Positions 47,463-59,400 of a stretch of DNA of 64,000 nt are shown here, piece by piece. Source of the DNA: Dimorphilus gyrociliatus (lineage: Eukaryota; Annelida; Polychaeta; Dinophilidae); assembly GCA_904063045.1 (NCBI GenBank), contig CAJFCJ010000052.1, positions 1 through 64,000 of the forward strand. The letters are read 5' to 3'. Position numbers and translations under genes: made by a program. The notes below the pieces were generated by a model. The model ran no database searches. It was not told the origin of the DNA and saw nothing but the letters and a program-made list of their open reading frames with translations. Every line of letters starts with the position of its first letter. Position 1 is the stretch's first letter.

Positions 47463-48680
47463 TTAATCTAGTTCTAGTTTGTAGTTGTACAATTCGTGAT
47501 AAACATCCATACTTTCTCTAATAGCTTCCTGATAAATTTCCGGAAGATTCATTTCTTGCTCTTTTCCTTTTAGAGTATCTTCAAATTTCTTTGTAGTAAT
47601 AAGATTTTTACGCCACGGATGCCATTGTTTGCTAAAATTAATAAGATTTAAAAAAAGATTGTATTTTCAGATTTTGTCGTAGAATTTTTTTTAATAATAT
47701 TTATTTTACTTGTGAAGCTTTTGAAAACTTTTTGCTGATTCGTCCCATTCCACCATACTATCTTTATAGTCCATTCCGACCTTCTGACAGTACTTTTTGA
47801 GTATACCAACTGAAATAATTAAATTAGTAAAAAAATAAGAAAATTTTCTATGTAACTTCAAAACACTATTTCTTTACCTGAATTATTGATTAAATCATCG
47901 GCTTCAATTACTATTGGCTCATGTCCTAGAACTTTAGTAATGTGTTTAAAAAGTTCCATTAATTGTTTAAATCCAACTTCTGTCTTGTTGAAACTAGTCC
48001 AATCGGGGTCCTAAATAGTTATTCATACTAGGATTAATCTTCTATAACTAACTATTTAAAAGAAGAATATAACCTCTCCTTTCGTTATTATACCATGAAG
48101 TGATCTGACAGTTTTATTTGGATTCCTAATGAGAAATGTGTGTTGAAATCCGTCTGGAATAGCATCGTATCTTCCTCCTAGCTGATAAGCCATATCTTTG
48201 ATGAAAACGTATTTCTCTGAAATATGTAAGCATAGTTATATTAAGTAGTTACAAGAAACAGCATACCAGACGGTTCCTCTTCACATAATTCCTTACATTC
48301 TTTGAAAGTATAACCTTCGTGTGAATTTTCTTCATATCTGCAAAAATATTTGTTGAATAATTTGAATGATTACACCTTAACAACTCAGTTATTTATAGCT
48401 AATTAGTATTTTTTTACTAAAATGAAAAGAATATGTTAAAAATTTCTGGCATAAATATCAAGATACCTGTCGCTTTGTTTCTCAGATGAATAGTAGTAGC
48501 ATGAAACATATGGTTCTAGTATAACCTGTTGAAATTGAAAATTAAATAAATCTTAAAATCTATCATTCTAATTAAACTAACTTTTGTATCATGTCTTGCA
48601 GCCATTGCTCTTGCAAATGCTGTTGAACATGATCTGGGTGTTGTCCACAGGAAAATTTTCTTCTTAGTACCTTCCGCCAT
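47463..48680 (-). CDS. Sulfotransferase-like P-loop protein
   Basis: The model has seven exons on the minus strand: 48582-48680, 48467-48525, 48267-48337, 48074-48216, 47878-48010, 47710-47809 and 47463-47631. They total 774 nt, giving 257 residues and a TAA stop. The N-terminal P-loop KIFLWTTPRSCSTAF (residues 8-22) matches the PAPS 5'-phosphate loop of sulfotransferase-like proteins common in marine invertebrates. FLIRNPNKTVRSLHG gives the 3'-phosphate-binding R and S. The C-terminal region ends YKLELD. All introns are GT-AG, and the frame is intact. The acceptor substrate is unknown. It is probably cytosolic, since there is no leader; the exact family name is inference. Confidence 0.85.
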
Positions 48681-49284
48681 TTCTGCTGAAGTCGTACTGA
48701 ACACAGCGTTAGTGTTAAAAATAAACTTGACAATGCAATCTAAGCCATTTTAGAATAATTTATTTAAATTGTATATCCCCTTCGTTGTATTGTATTTTGC
48801 AAGACTTTTTAAGGATCCATGTAATAGGCAACCATTGTTAACAAATCGTTTGATCAATTTACTAAAGTATTCACCAAAAATGGTCTCAATAAATAAAAAG
48901 AAAACATGTTTTCTATTGATTAAGATAGGCGAATTGGACATGTTAAAAAATCAGAACATATGAAACTTAAAAATTTACTTGATATTTTGGGAGCTAACAA
49001 TGCAACGTTGAAAATTGGGTCAAAATCTACTCGTTTTTGTCAGTTTACCAAATCAATTTTTGCTCAATACTAATTCATTACTACTTATTTGTATTTAATG
49101 ATTTATTCCATAGGTGGCGAAATGAGGGATATTTGATAGATGGAGTTTTTAGAGCAATTTGACAGGAAAAAATGAATAATAAGAATTACAAATATTTAAA
49201 TATTAATATATTGATTAAGTAAAAAGAAGCATTATAACAAGAATGATTGACAACAGTGTAACAACATTAAAGAATAAAGGTACT

Positions 49285-51062
49285 TTAAACTGGTGAATAA
49301 ATGTCAGAAGCTTTATCAAGTAAGTCCAGGGAGGTAATTGAGGCAATTTCAAATTGTTCCCATAAGCTGAATATTTTGCTTTGAATATTCTGATATGCTT
49401 TTCTTTGCTGTCTACAAATTTTCTTTTCACTCAGTAATTTTTTATATAGCTTTATCAGATCAGCTTCTCTTTTCAGTTCATCTAAAAGCAAATAGAATGC
49501 AGTGTTAGAGCAAAGATTCTTGTTAAGCCTGTGATGCCAGCCTTCAATATCATTATTTGTCCTTATAGCCTCACCATATACAGACCATACCTCTGGTTTA
49601 TAAAATCCATTTATCCATTGTGTCTCAATGTACTCCAATAGAGACTTCATTTCAATAGGACTTATTTCTTTAATAGTCTTAAATGTTGGTTCTATCAGAT
49701 CAGAGGGCAGGAATGGTAATGCCATTAATTTCTTCATGATTCTATATTCAGCTTTTTTCTCCTTGTACATCTTACATAATCCTAATTCCTGGAAATAAAT
49801 AGTATTACTTGAATCTTTCTGTATATTGCCTGTGTCCAATGAAAAACACACCCTTTAATGTTTGCTTCAGGATAAGTGAATGATGGTGCTTTCCAAATAG
49901 CTTTTTCAAAGTCTACAACAACTTTTTTGGGGCTATGCCCATTTGTTAAATCTTGAGATTTAAGATTATTCAATTTAAAATGCAAAATTATTGTACCTTA
50001 AATAATTTCTTGTAGGCTGTCTTTCTCTGGGATCCCATAAAAGCAAAAGCCATTGGAATTTGTTTTATTTCTCCATTTTTTTTATAAATCCATGAATAGA
50101 AAAAAGTTGATAAAAAGGGTCTTTCACACATTTAAATGTGCCATCCATAAACCATATTTTGCCTTTAGATAATAATTCAATTTGCTTTGTGGTTGAAAAT
50201 ATTAGTATTCTATCATTCTCCACGGATGTGGTAGAAAACGGCCATAAATCTATGGTTTTACCCTAACCCTAACCTAGCCCTTGTTTTTGCCTAAACTTTT
50301 TCAATGCCACTAACCCTTAGATAGGACCCTCCTAAGTACATATCAATAGCTATCCTATTCTCCTAACCATTTCCCAGCCTGAAATCTGACCTTCAAATAT
50401 TTCATTTATGGCTGTTTTCGACCGGTCCCATTCTCCATTTGTATATCCATTTGTAAAAAATCATCAGGAATAAAAGTTTTAGCAGAGTTGAAGTGAATAC
50501 TTTGATGTTCAGCTGATCTAAACTTCTTTCTTGTCCAGTTTGCCAGTCTTGTACAATTATCTAGAGATGGAATAACTTCACTAGAACTACAATGCTGACT
50601 AACTGTTGCTGAACATTTATTTCTTTTGTTCCTAACACTGCATATCCAGAATGTTGTCTTGTTTCTTTTTTCTTTAATATTGTAGCAGAAATTGTTGAAA
50701 AGTAGCAAATCTTTTCCTTTCTGGCTCATTCCCTTTAAGATTTTAAATGAATAACTTTCTTTCTCACAATCTGATTTTGGAGAAACTATAAATGAAACTT
50801 CCATCATATTATTTTGTTGAGCTGGAAGATCTTCAACTAAAACATTGTTTGATTCCATAATACTGCCATTTGTATCATTTCCACTTGAATTTCCACAATG
50901 ATTTTCACAAACAATAGTTTGCTCATTTCTATTATTTGCGGTATGAAAATTTGGTGTTTGACTTATTTCTTCATTAACAGATGCACTAGAAGGCAGCCTT
51001 TGCAGTGTAACAATGCGTTTCTTCATTGATATGTCACAGCAATTAACAATAATGATAAACAA
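49285..51062 (-). pseudogene. FLYWCH-MULE transposase, split by a MITE
   Basis: Minus-strand 51062-50430 begins the protein. It carries a FLYWCH zinc finger near its end (FNNFCYNIKEKRNKTTFWIC, then C-SATVSQHC). After the inserted MITE (50223-50428), the MULE catalytic domain follows: first Asp in WFMDGTFKCV, second in VVVDFEKAIW, third acid in RTNNDIEGWHHRLN. It ends ASDIYSPV-TAA at 49285. Apparent introns lie at about 49940-49990 and 49813-49832 (only 20 nt). All three catalytic acids are present, but the MITE and frame breaks disable it. The copy at 1-627 is its relative. Confidence 0.8.
50223..50428 (+). mobile_element. TTAGGG-type MITE inside the MULE gene
   Basis: A diverged copy flanked by perfect 9-bp CATTCTCCA repeats (50214-50222, 50429-50437). 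Ends CGGATGTGGTAGAAAACGGC and inverse GGACCGGTCGAAAACAGCC. Inside it has CCCTAACCCTAACC. Confidence 0.9.
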
Positions 51063-51419
51063 AAATAAAGCTAATTTATAAATAAATCATTTCAACACAA
51101 TATGTGTTTTCTCCATAATTCCGAAATGAGGTGTGTTTACAAGGAATATAGTAGAAAACACCCATTTATTTAACAATTTTAATTAAAATATTACATAGTT
51201 GGGATATTAACTAATTGTTATATGTTAAACTATAGGGTGTGTATATTATTTTCCTCTGTATAATAGATGGCTTCAACTCAATACTAACTCACTTCTTTAA
51301 CATTTTTTATTCCTAAAAAGGTTTAGAAAGTTTGTTAACTGTCTGTGCTCAACTGTTTCTTTTATAAGACAAAAATAGTTCAAACCAACAGAGATTAGGA
51401 GGACATTTAATCATCAATT

Positions 51420-53030
51420 AATATAATCTATTTTTGAAAGATTTTTCAACAAATTTCTAATGCAAATAGATTGATTTTCATTTAGATTGCAATCACTCGG
51501 GTTAATTTGCTTTAATGCATTTGATGATTGAGCTAGTCCATCACAAATTTCTATTAATCAATTTCCCATTTCTCTATTTCCAATGTAAGAAGATTGATAA
51601 TCAGTTAATTTACAATAAGTAAAATTAATTTCTTTTAAACAATTTGATGACTCAGCAAATTTTTATTAATCCATTTCCAATATTGCTATTCCATACTAAA
51701 TTAATATTTTCCATTTTAGATCAATTTTTCGGCAGTTTTCCAAAAAGTATGGATTGATATTCAGTTAAATCACATTGAAAAAAGTTAAATTATTTTAAAT
51801 AATTTGATGATTTAGTAAGTCCATTACAAACTTCTATTAATCCATTTCTCATATATTCATTTTGACATAAATTAATATTCTCTATCTTATAACAGTTTTT
51901 CAGTACATTTCCAATATGTTTAGATTGATTTTCATAAAGATTACACTGGCTAATATCCATTTGTTTTAATGTACTTGCTGATTGAACCAGTCCATCACAA
52001 ATATTCATAAATCCATTTCTGTGTTCCAGTGTAACTCAATATTTTCAATTTTTTCAATTTTAGAACATTTTTTTAACATTCTCCCAATGTATGAAGATTG
52101 ATAATCAGTCAAATTACAACAGTAAAATTAAGTTGTTTTAAACAATTTGATGACTCAGCAAGTCCATTACAAATTTCTATAAATCCATTTCCCATTTCCA
52201 TATGAATAGGGGTGAAATCGTACCTGAATGAAGTTTTAACTGTCAATGTGACAAAATTAAGAAATGAAATAATTAATTTATTTGTTTTAACAAATATGTG
52301 ATATACAAGTACCAGTTTTTTTCAGGAGAGGACTGGAGAGACCTGAGGAAGTTGATGGCTTTACCTTTTCTACCTGCAGATATTATTACTCCTAGATTTT
52401 TAGCTTGAAGAGTCAGCTGGAAGAAAAGAGAAAATTTTCAGTATAACCAAAAGGATGATCTATTTGTAGATTGATGAATTGAAAAGAGAGGCTGATTTGG
52501 TTTTTATTTTTGAAAAAACTTCTCTCTGAGAAGGAGATTATGATATATCAGAGAAAGAAATATGATGATATAGAGAAGAAAATATTTGAACTCTGGGATG
52601 ATTATAGGCTTGGAAGGATATTAGCTGATAAATTATTAATCCAGAATTCTTATATTTATACTCCATAGTTGTTATTATCTATTATGTTATTTAGTTAACA
52701 TATAGTATAATAGCTTTTCAATACATACATTAGCATATTTTTTTTATTTCCATATGTATCAACAGCAACAGTTTTACCTGGTCATAGCAAGAGATTCACC
52801 ACCAATGGGTACGATTTCACCCCAGTATGGTTTCACCTGTCACCCTCCATATTTCTACATATATTGATACTTTCCATTTTGGAACAACTCTAGCAAATTT
52901 CCAATGCCCGTTCACTGACTTTCACTTAGATTACAATTTTCTAAATTAATTTGTTTTAAACAATTTGATGACTGAGCAAGTCCATCACAAATCTTTATTG
53001 ATCCATTTTTCATATTTTGTTTGTTATTAA
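51420..53030 (-). pseudogene. RI-type LRR gene, decayed
   Basis: On the minus strand, LRR units like those of the 25394-26869 gene recur (ICDGLVQSASTLKQMDISQC, NLYENQSKHIGNVLK, IENINLCQNEYM). The only sizeable open part is 52008-51790, and other units are broken. The array is interrupted at about 52204-52850 by a MULE remnant. No zinc-finger exon was found. Confidence 0.65.
52204..52850 (+). mobile_element. MULE remnant with inverted ends
   Basis: GGGGTGAAATCGTACC near 52204 and its inverse near 52808-52823 flank text of a MULE C-terminal region (DELKREADL-like, SEKEI, IEKKIFELWDD). Plus-strand orientation. It splits the LRR pseudogene. Confidence 0.6.
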
Positions 53031-53034
53031 AGTA

Positions 53035-53500
53035 AAAGAAGCAACAGTGTTTTATGTTTCTTTAAAAATTGCTGATATTTTTATAACCGCAAGAAATAAA
53101 TTAAAGATTAAAGGATGGTTATAATCATGGTCTTAATTTCTAATAGTATTTTACAACCATATTTAAATATACTTATGATAATTTAGATATATTAATATGA
53201 AATAGGCTCTCATCAAGGGATTCTTTATATGTTAGTTTTGCCTGGGAAAATGAAAAAAAAATATTTGCATTGTTGACCTTGACCTTAACTATATTCAAAT
53301 AATCTCATTGTACAACTTTGGTTATATTTTACATGCTTGAACTCTATTATTTGATGCAACATATACATGTACATCTTAAAACCTACGCAAGAAAATGCTA
53401 TAACATTGGCCAAACATAAGTCTGATTAGTCAGCTTGAAGGCTCATCTTTAATTACCAATAAAGGTTTGGCCAAGTTATAATTTAATTAACTTGCCTAGG
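53035..53500. other. No recognised gene
   Basis: AT-rich spacer before an LTR-C copy. Confidence 0.35.
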
Positions 53501-53501
53501 G

Positions 53502-53943
53502 TGTCGCCAAGTTATAATTCAATTAGCCTTCCTAAATGTTGAACCTTGTAACATCCTGTTACTAAACATAAATATGAACTACACATTTCGGCAACTGTAA
53601 AGTGATGATTGGATGTCAGAGGCAAACCTCAAAGTATATAAATCCTCACTATTCTCATTTGGTATGCAGCTTCCATCTGGACCCAAGGACCAGGGAGAAT
53701 CATCTGGAAACAACCTCCACTGGAACCATCCATCTAATCCTCAACATTAGAAGACAGTTTGGTAATTTGGCAACCTGCTTTTACAAACTATCTACTCTGC
53801 TATCGAACTCTCATATTGTTACTTGCTTAAGTATTATTATTGCGAATAAACCGTTTTAATTTAAACATTTGTTTAAAGGTTCGAGTAGAACCAGTATTGT
53901 TATAACTTGCAAACACATAGATTTTGCCAGCAAGAGCAGTACA
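53502..53943 (+). mobile_element. LTR-C, most complete copy
   Basis: Runs from about TGTCGCCAAGTTATAATTC to AAGAGCAGTACA. TATA box AGTATATAAATCC near 53632. Its 3' part is repeated at 32495-32778, 23017-23105 (inverse) and 63368-63455 (inverse). No coding region adjoins it, and the 5' limit is approximate. Confidence 0.6.
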
Positions 53944-54435
53944 TCATTAGTATATTTTAAATGATTACTGTTAAAGAAAATTCTTGAATTTACAGAAGAA
54001 GCAGCTGAAAGCAGCAACAGCAGCAAATGAGAAAGAAACCAAAAATAATTTCTATTTTTCCTTTTATTTTTCAAATATTTACAAAATACATGCTGAACAA
54101 AGGTTGATTGTGAGGAACGTCCCCAAATAGATAAATATGACAATGCCAGACTTCATACCAGTTTGTACACAACAGATTTCATAAGAAATCAGGAATGCTT
54201 TATTGTTTAGAACAGAGATAATAAATGAAATATTTGACGTCTTTATACACTTTAGTTGATTATTTAATATGATATTTATTGCTTTATTGATACTATTATT
54301 ATGGCTTTAGCTACTTTTAAATTCTATTCGTACTTTACTTTCAAATAATTAAAATCAGAATTTAAATCCTTATAGTTTCTATTAACGAAAGAAAATCATT
54401 CTCTTCTGCTAGATTTTTCAATGGTAAAAACTTAC

Positions 54436-54625
54436 CACCTAAAACAGCAGATGAAATGAGCATGGCACCTATACGAGAAATTCTTAGATGGTTCCATTCA
54501 AACTTTTTCAAATATTCTATGTAGAAAATTCCATAGGAATAAACAATTGAAGTAGCTATTGATTGAACACTAAACGATGCAGCTACTAAGAACCTTTTAA
54601 ATATGCCTTTTTCATCAGCTGCCAT
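54436..54625 (-). CDS. Monocarboxylate-transporter-like (MFS) first coding exon
   Basis: ATG at 54625 (minus) encodes MAADEKGIFKRFLVAASFSV and then SIVYSYGIFYIEYLKKFEW and SRIGAMLISSAVLGG. This pattern fits helix 1, the following loop and the start of helix 2 in SLC16-type transporters (G-(V/I)-F-(F/Y)-x-E-(F/Y)-x-x-x-F). A canonical donor GGTG|GTAAGT follows at 54435. No further exons were recognised in the window before LTR sequence, so the gene is partial or dead. A mariner MITE ends 14 bp upstream of the ATG. Confidence 0.5.
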
Positions 54626-54639
54626 GGATACTTCGTATA

Positions 54640-55086
54640 AAGTAAACTTCATAAAAATTGGAACACCTCGAATTTTGAATAGGCTAACATATTAAAAATG
54701 TTTTTCACTAAGAAAAAGATTTTTTTTTAATTTTTTCTGCATAAAATGTTAGATGAAGCTTAAATTTATATATAATTTTCTTTCAAATATAATTTAGATA
54801 AGATTTTATATCATTTTTTTGTTTATATTATGTTCTGTTTTAAAGCAAGAGCTTTAGGAATGGCCAAATTTTTTCAAAGATGAAAATGACCAAAAATATT
54901 TTGCTTATAATATTCATAAATATTATCACTTTGTCAATTTTTTTTCAATATAACGTAAATATAACCCTTTTTTATAGAAATTTAGACCAAAAAAAATAAT
55001 ATTACAGGGAAAAAACAATTTTAACCATTAATTAAAAGTTGGTCTATCAAAATTTATGGTGTCCATTTTTTTTATGAAGTCTACTT
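54640..55086 (-). mobile_element. Mariner M MITE (447 bp)
   Basis: AAGTAAACTTCATAAAAATTGG at the left end and the inverse AAGTAGACTTCATAAAAAAA at the right are bordered by TA (54638-54639, 55087-55088). It keeps both family-M arms but almost no transposase. Confidence 0.8.
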
Positions 55087-55198
55087 TATTGCCTGATTAA
55101 CCAATTTTTGGGTTAAATTCTTTTGAACAGCTCTGCCATAAGGATTTGGCCTGGTAGTGCTCAATGGATTGTGAACAAAACATTGTGTACCAGCAATG

Positions 55199-55262
55199 TT
55201 GTGTGTCAGTGAGTGTATGTCAGTGTGCGTGTGTGTGTCAGCAAGTGTGTGTCAGTGAATGC
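55199..55262. repeat. GTGT/GTCAGT-rich simple repeat
   Basis: A degenerate TGTGTGTCAGTGAGTG array. Confidence 0.75.
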
Positions 55263-55449
55263 TATCATATCTGGTGGGTGACCTAAAGCTTCACTCCTAA
55301 AGTCGGTCTGACTTGATATCAAATCAGATCGCGAATGTGACAAAGTCAACAGATGAGTAGAATCAAGTGCACACTTAAATGACAAGAGTAACTGTGAAAG
55401 GTATATGAGGGAAAATGTGTGACAGTACAGTGTGAGAGCCAAACAAACG

Positions 55450-56421
55450 TTTAAAAATAAATTGTAACGAAATTATTATTAATTTCGTGATACAAGTAAC
55501 CATAAATCTTGTAAAGATTGTATTAGTGTATTTGATCTAACGTGCCATCTGGAGACCAAATTATTCGTATTGTTATACTTTTATATCAAATGCCCAAAGT
55601 ATTTTTAACCGGAAACTATTAAAAACAAAGATCTAATAAGTGTATTATATTTATTTTTCACAGAAATATGATAAATAAATAAATTATTTGCAAGTTGGAA
55701 GCATCTCTTCCCAGTAGTTTAGTAATATAGTTGTATAGTAGGTAAATAATCTCTTAATAATTAGCGACCAATGGTACTTAAACTTTTAAATTTAGTTAAT
55801 CTGTCTTTAATTTGTATAATATTAACTTGAACATTTATTCAATTCATTTTAATTATTTTGTTAAAAATTTGTTAATGTCAGTCAAAATATGTAAAATTTG
55901 AATATGCTGAAGATAAAGATATAGATAGAAACATGTAATAGTTTTAAGAGTCTTCTAAGAGAGAGAGAAAAACAAGCAGATATTGTTTTTCAAACGAAAA
56001 TCTGGATATAAATTAAAAGTAAGTAGAGCAGATTTCTAATGGTATAAGATGTTTCTAATGTAAATGTTATAATTACTAGATGTTACATCCGACAAACGGA
56101 GTTTGTTATTTCGGCTTTAATCCAGGTCAATATGTGCAACCTATTTAATTATTAAAATGAAATTGATGATTCATAATAATATTATCGGATGTTTGTACTT
56201 ACTTAAGCAGTCTACAGTCAAATTTTAATATTATATTTAAAAAATTATGTAATATGTGTGATTTGATTTCTTATAAACGCATTTTTTCGTTCAATATTTT
56301 CACCTCTTTTGTTCAATAAAAATGAAAACTGAGATCAATTTTAAAAAGTTGTTCAATTTCAAATTACATTTTATGGTGTAATTGAAAAATTTGTTGTAAG
56401 AATTTCATTTGTTAAAGTTAT
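55450..56421. other. Upstream region of the mosaic surface-protein gene
   Basis: No gene was seen. It probably includes the promoter of the 56422 gene, but no defined element was recognised. Confidence 0.4.
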
Positions 56422-59400
56422 ATGCTACAGAGAGTGAGAATGTTGCTAGTGAAATTCGTTTCAATAATTCTAATAGAAAATATACTAGCTGGAGGTCTCT
56501 TCATTTTCTATTTCTATACATTTTTTAAACATTTCTACTCTAGATTTCATTTTTAGATTCGCATGTTAGAACTCATAGCGGAGTAGACACGGACAATGGT
56601 CCCGACCCCTTTCTTATATCTCTTGCTACTGGGAATGATGCTAATTGTCAATTTCCTTTTCATGAAGGAAACAATCTCTATTTCGGTTGTCAGACAAGTG
56701 GTACTGCACCTTGGTGTGGCGTAGTTGAAGATTTAGAAGACGACAACAAGTGGGGCTACTGTATATTGGAGGATTGTAAACTGACCGAAACTGCTGATGG
56801 ATATGGTGGCAATAGTTTTTTGGACGATGACAATTATGCTTGTTATTATTGGGAATATGCAGGCTATCAAGCTAATCGATTTCCAGAAGACAATGTGAGA
56901 GACGCGTTAAATTATTGTAGAAACCCGGATGAATGGCCCTATCCGTGGTGTTATGAGGGTCCTGATTTCTATTGGTGGTACGGTTGTGGATCCAATATAC
57001 CTTACTGTACAGGTTTGAAATATACATGTCAAGATCATCTTCTTGCAACTTTACCAGATGGAGCGTTTACGGCTTCTACTTCAGCAGTGGAAGGAGGGAC
57101 TACCTATTCACCAAATTTTGCTAAGTTAAGTAAGGCATTTGCTTGGTGTGCAAATATATCAGATACAGACCAGTGGTTAGAAATAGATTTACTTGAAGAC
57201 AAAGCCATTGTTGGTATTGCTGCAAAAGCACTTCCTGCATCATCTGACTATGTTACAAAATACAAATTACAATTTAGCTTTGACAAAGTGACATGGATAG
57301 ACTCTAGTCAAGCTGACTTTACCGGCCCTTCTTCGTCGACCAAGTTCAAAGCACATCCACTGAACGAATTTGGCAGATATTTACGACTTATCCCTTTAGA
57401 ATGGAGTAATAGAATATGTATAAAGTTAGAAATTGGTGGTTGTTATTGTAAGTGTATAACTATTTTAAAATTGACCATTTTATGAAGAGAAATAATAGAA
57501 ATAAAGCATAATATATATGTTTTTTATTCATTTGTACAGATTCTGATCCATGTAGAGTTAATCCTTGTTTCAATAACGCAACCTGTTCTGGAGATGGATT
57601 AACTGGAGCATTTGACTGCTTTTGTACACCAGATTTCACCGGTTCCCTGTGTACTATTCACACAGACTACTGTGCTAGTATTCCTTGTAAGAATGGTGGC
57701 AATTGCACGAATACAAGGCTTATCGGACTTGGCGTTGCCAAATATACTTGCGAATGTGATAGTCAAGGTATTTATACAGGAGAGTTCTGTGAAAATGGTG
57801 AATCTACAACCTGTCTTCACTTGAAGTCTCTGGGATTTACTACGAATGCTTTATATAAGTTAACTTTGGTAGAAACTGCTGAACCCTGTCGTATGGAACA
57901 AGTACTTAGCGGTTTAGCTCAAAATGATAATATTACATCAGTATATACATTACAATTCACTAATGAAAAAGAATGTGGGGATCTTTGTTTGTCAACTGCA
58001 AATTGTACCTCCATTAGCTGGTATTCAGATACAAGAACATGCTTTTTTCATGACGTCATTAACGATATTATAGATTTCAATACTGGCTTGACCCTAAATC
58101 GAGAGTACTATGTCAAAGTATGCGACACTGCCGGAGAAGTTTATTGTGAATTCGTTAATGAAAATGTGACTATTACTAAAATGATACCAAATATAGGAGT
58201 AGATCCTATAGATGCTGGGAAAACAAATATTGAACCAACAGCAGGATATAAAAGAGCAATTCTATACACACCGTTTTCTAATCGTCAAATAGAAGCTCTA
58301 AAGAATTCTTCACATCTATGCAAACAATATTTTGAATTTAATTGTTATAGAGTTACTGCTAGAGATTGGTTTCTAAGTTTTTATGATTTATCTGTCCATA
58401 GATTGACAGCTCCATCGTTTCAAGGTGGATGTCCGCTTTGTATTCTCTCCGACAATTGTGATAGTGATGGCGAATGCAAATGTGATTCCAATGCAGGAAC
58501 ATGGTATAAAGATAGTAGAGAGTTTACAGACAAGACGCTCATACCACTTAGGGAAGTTAGAGGAGGAGATATGGGAAGCTCATCTGAGAAAGCTAATTAT
58601 GTCGTTTCTGCGCTTACTTGTGAAAATAGTGTGTTAATTGCTGACATAAATGAATGTGCTTCAAATCCTTGTGTAAACGGAGATTGTGTTGATGAAAGTT
58701 ATGCTTATAGATGTGTCTGTTTTGCTGGTTATGATGGGATGAATTGCGATAATGATATCGATGATTGTGCAAGTCAACCTTGTGTATTGAATAGATTTAT
58801 ATCATGTCAGGATGGAGTTAACGATTATACGTGTTCTTGCAATCCGGGATATACAGGAAAACAATGCGAAATTAGTAAATTGTTCATAAATTACCTCAAT
58901 TATCGAACTAAAATCAATGTTAATTGTTAGATATAGATGACTGTGCATCAGATCCTTGCCTCAATGATGCATCCTGCATTGATTTGGTTAATACTTTTCA
59001 GTGTGAATGTACATCTGGATATTTTGGATCTCGTTGTCAAAGCGGTAAAAGTTATAAGTTATAATGTTGTTAGTTTAACTATTAATTTGTTCAGATTACA
59101 ATGAATGCTTATCGAATCCGTGCGTAAATGCCATCAACTGTACTCACTATATTGGAGATTATAAGTGTTTTTGTGAAAGTGGTTGGACAGGAAAGAACTG
59201 TGATGAAGGCATCTATTTTCATTAAATATGAACAATTAATCAAATTACTTTTGCTACTACAGACTTTTCGGAATGTCAAAGTGATCCTTGCTTATATGGC
59301 GGTACATGCCAGGAATTTAATATTGACGATTATGTTTGTGCCTGTCCTCCAGGATTTCAGGGAAAGCGCTGTGAATTAGGTATAATTAAGCAATGATATA

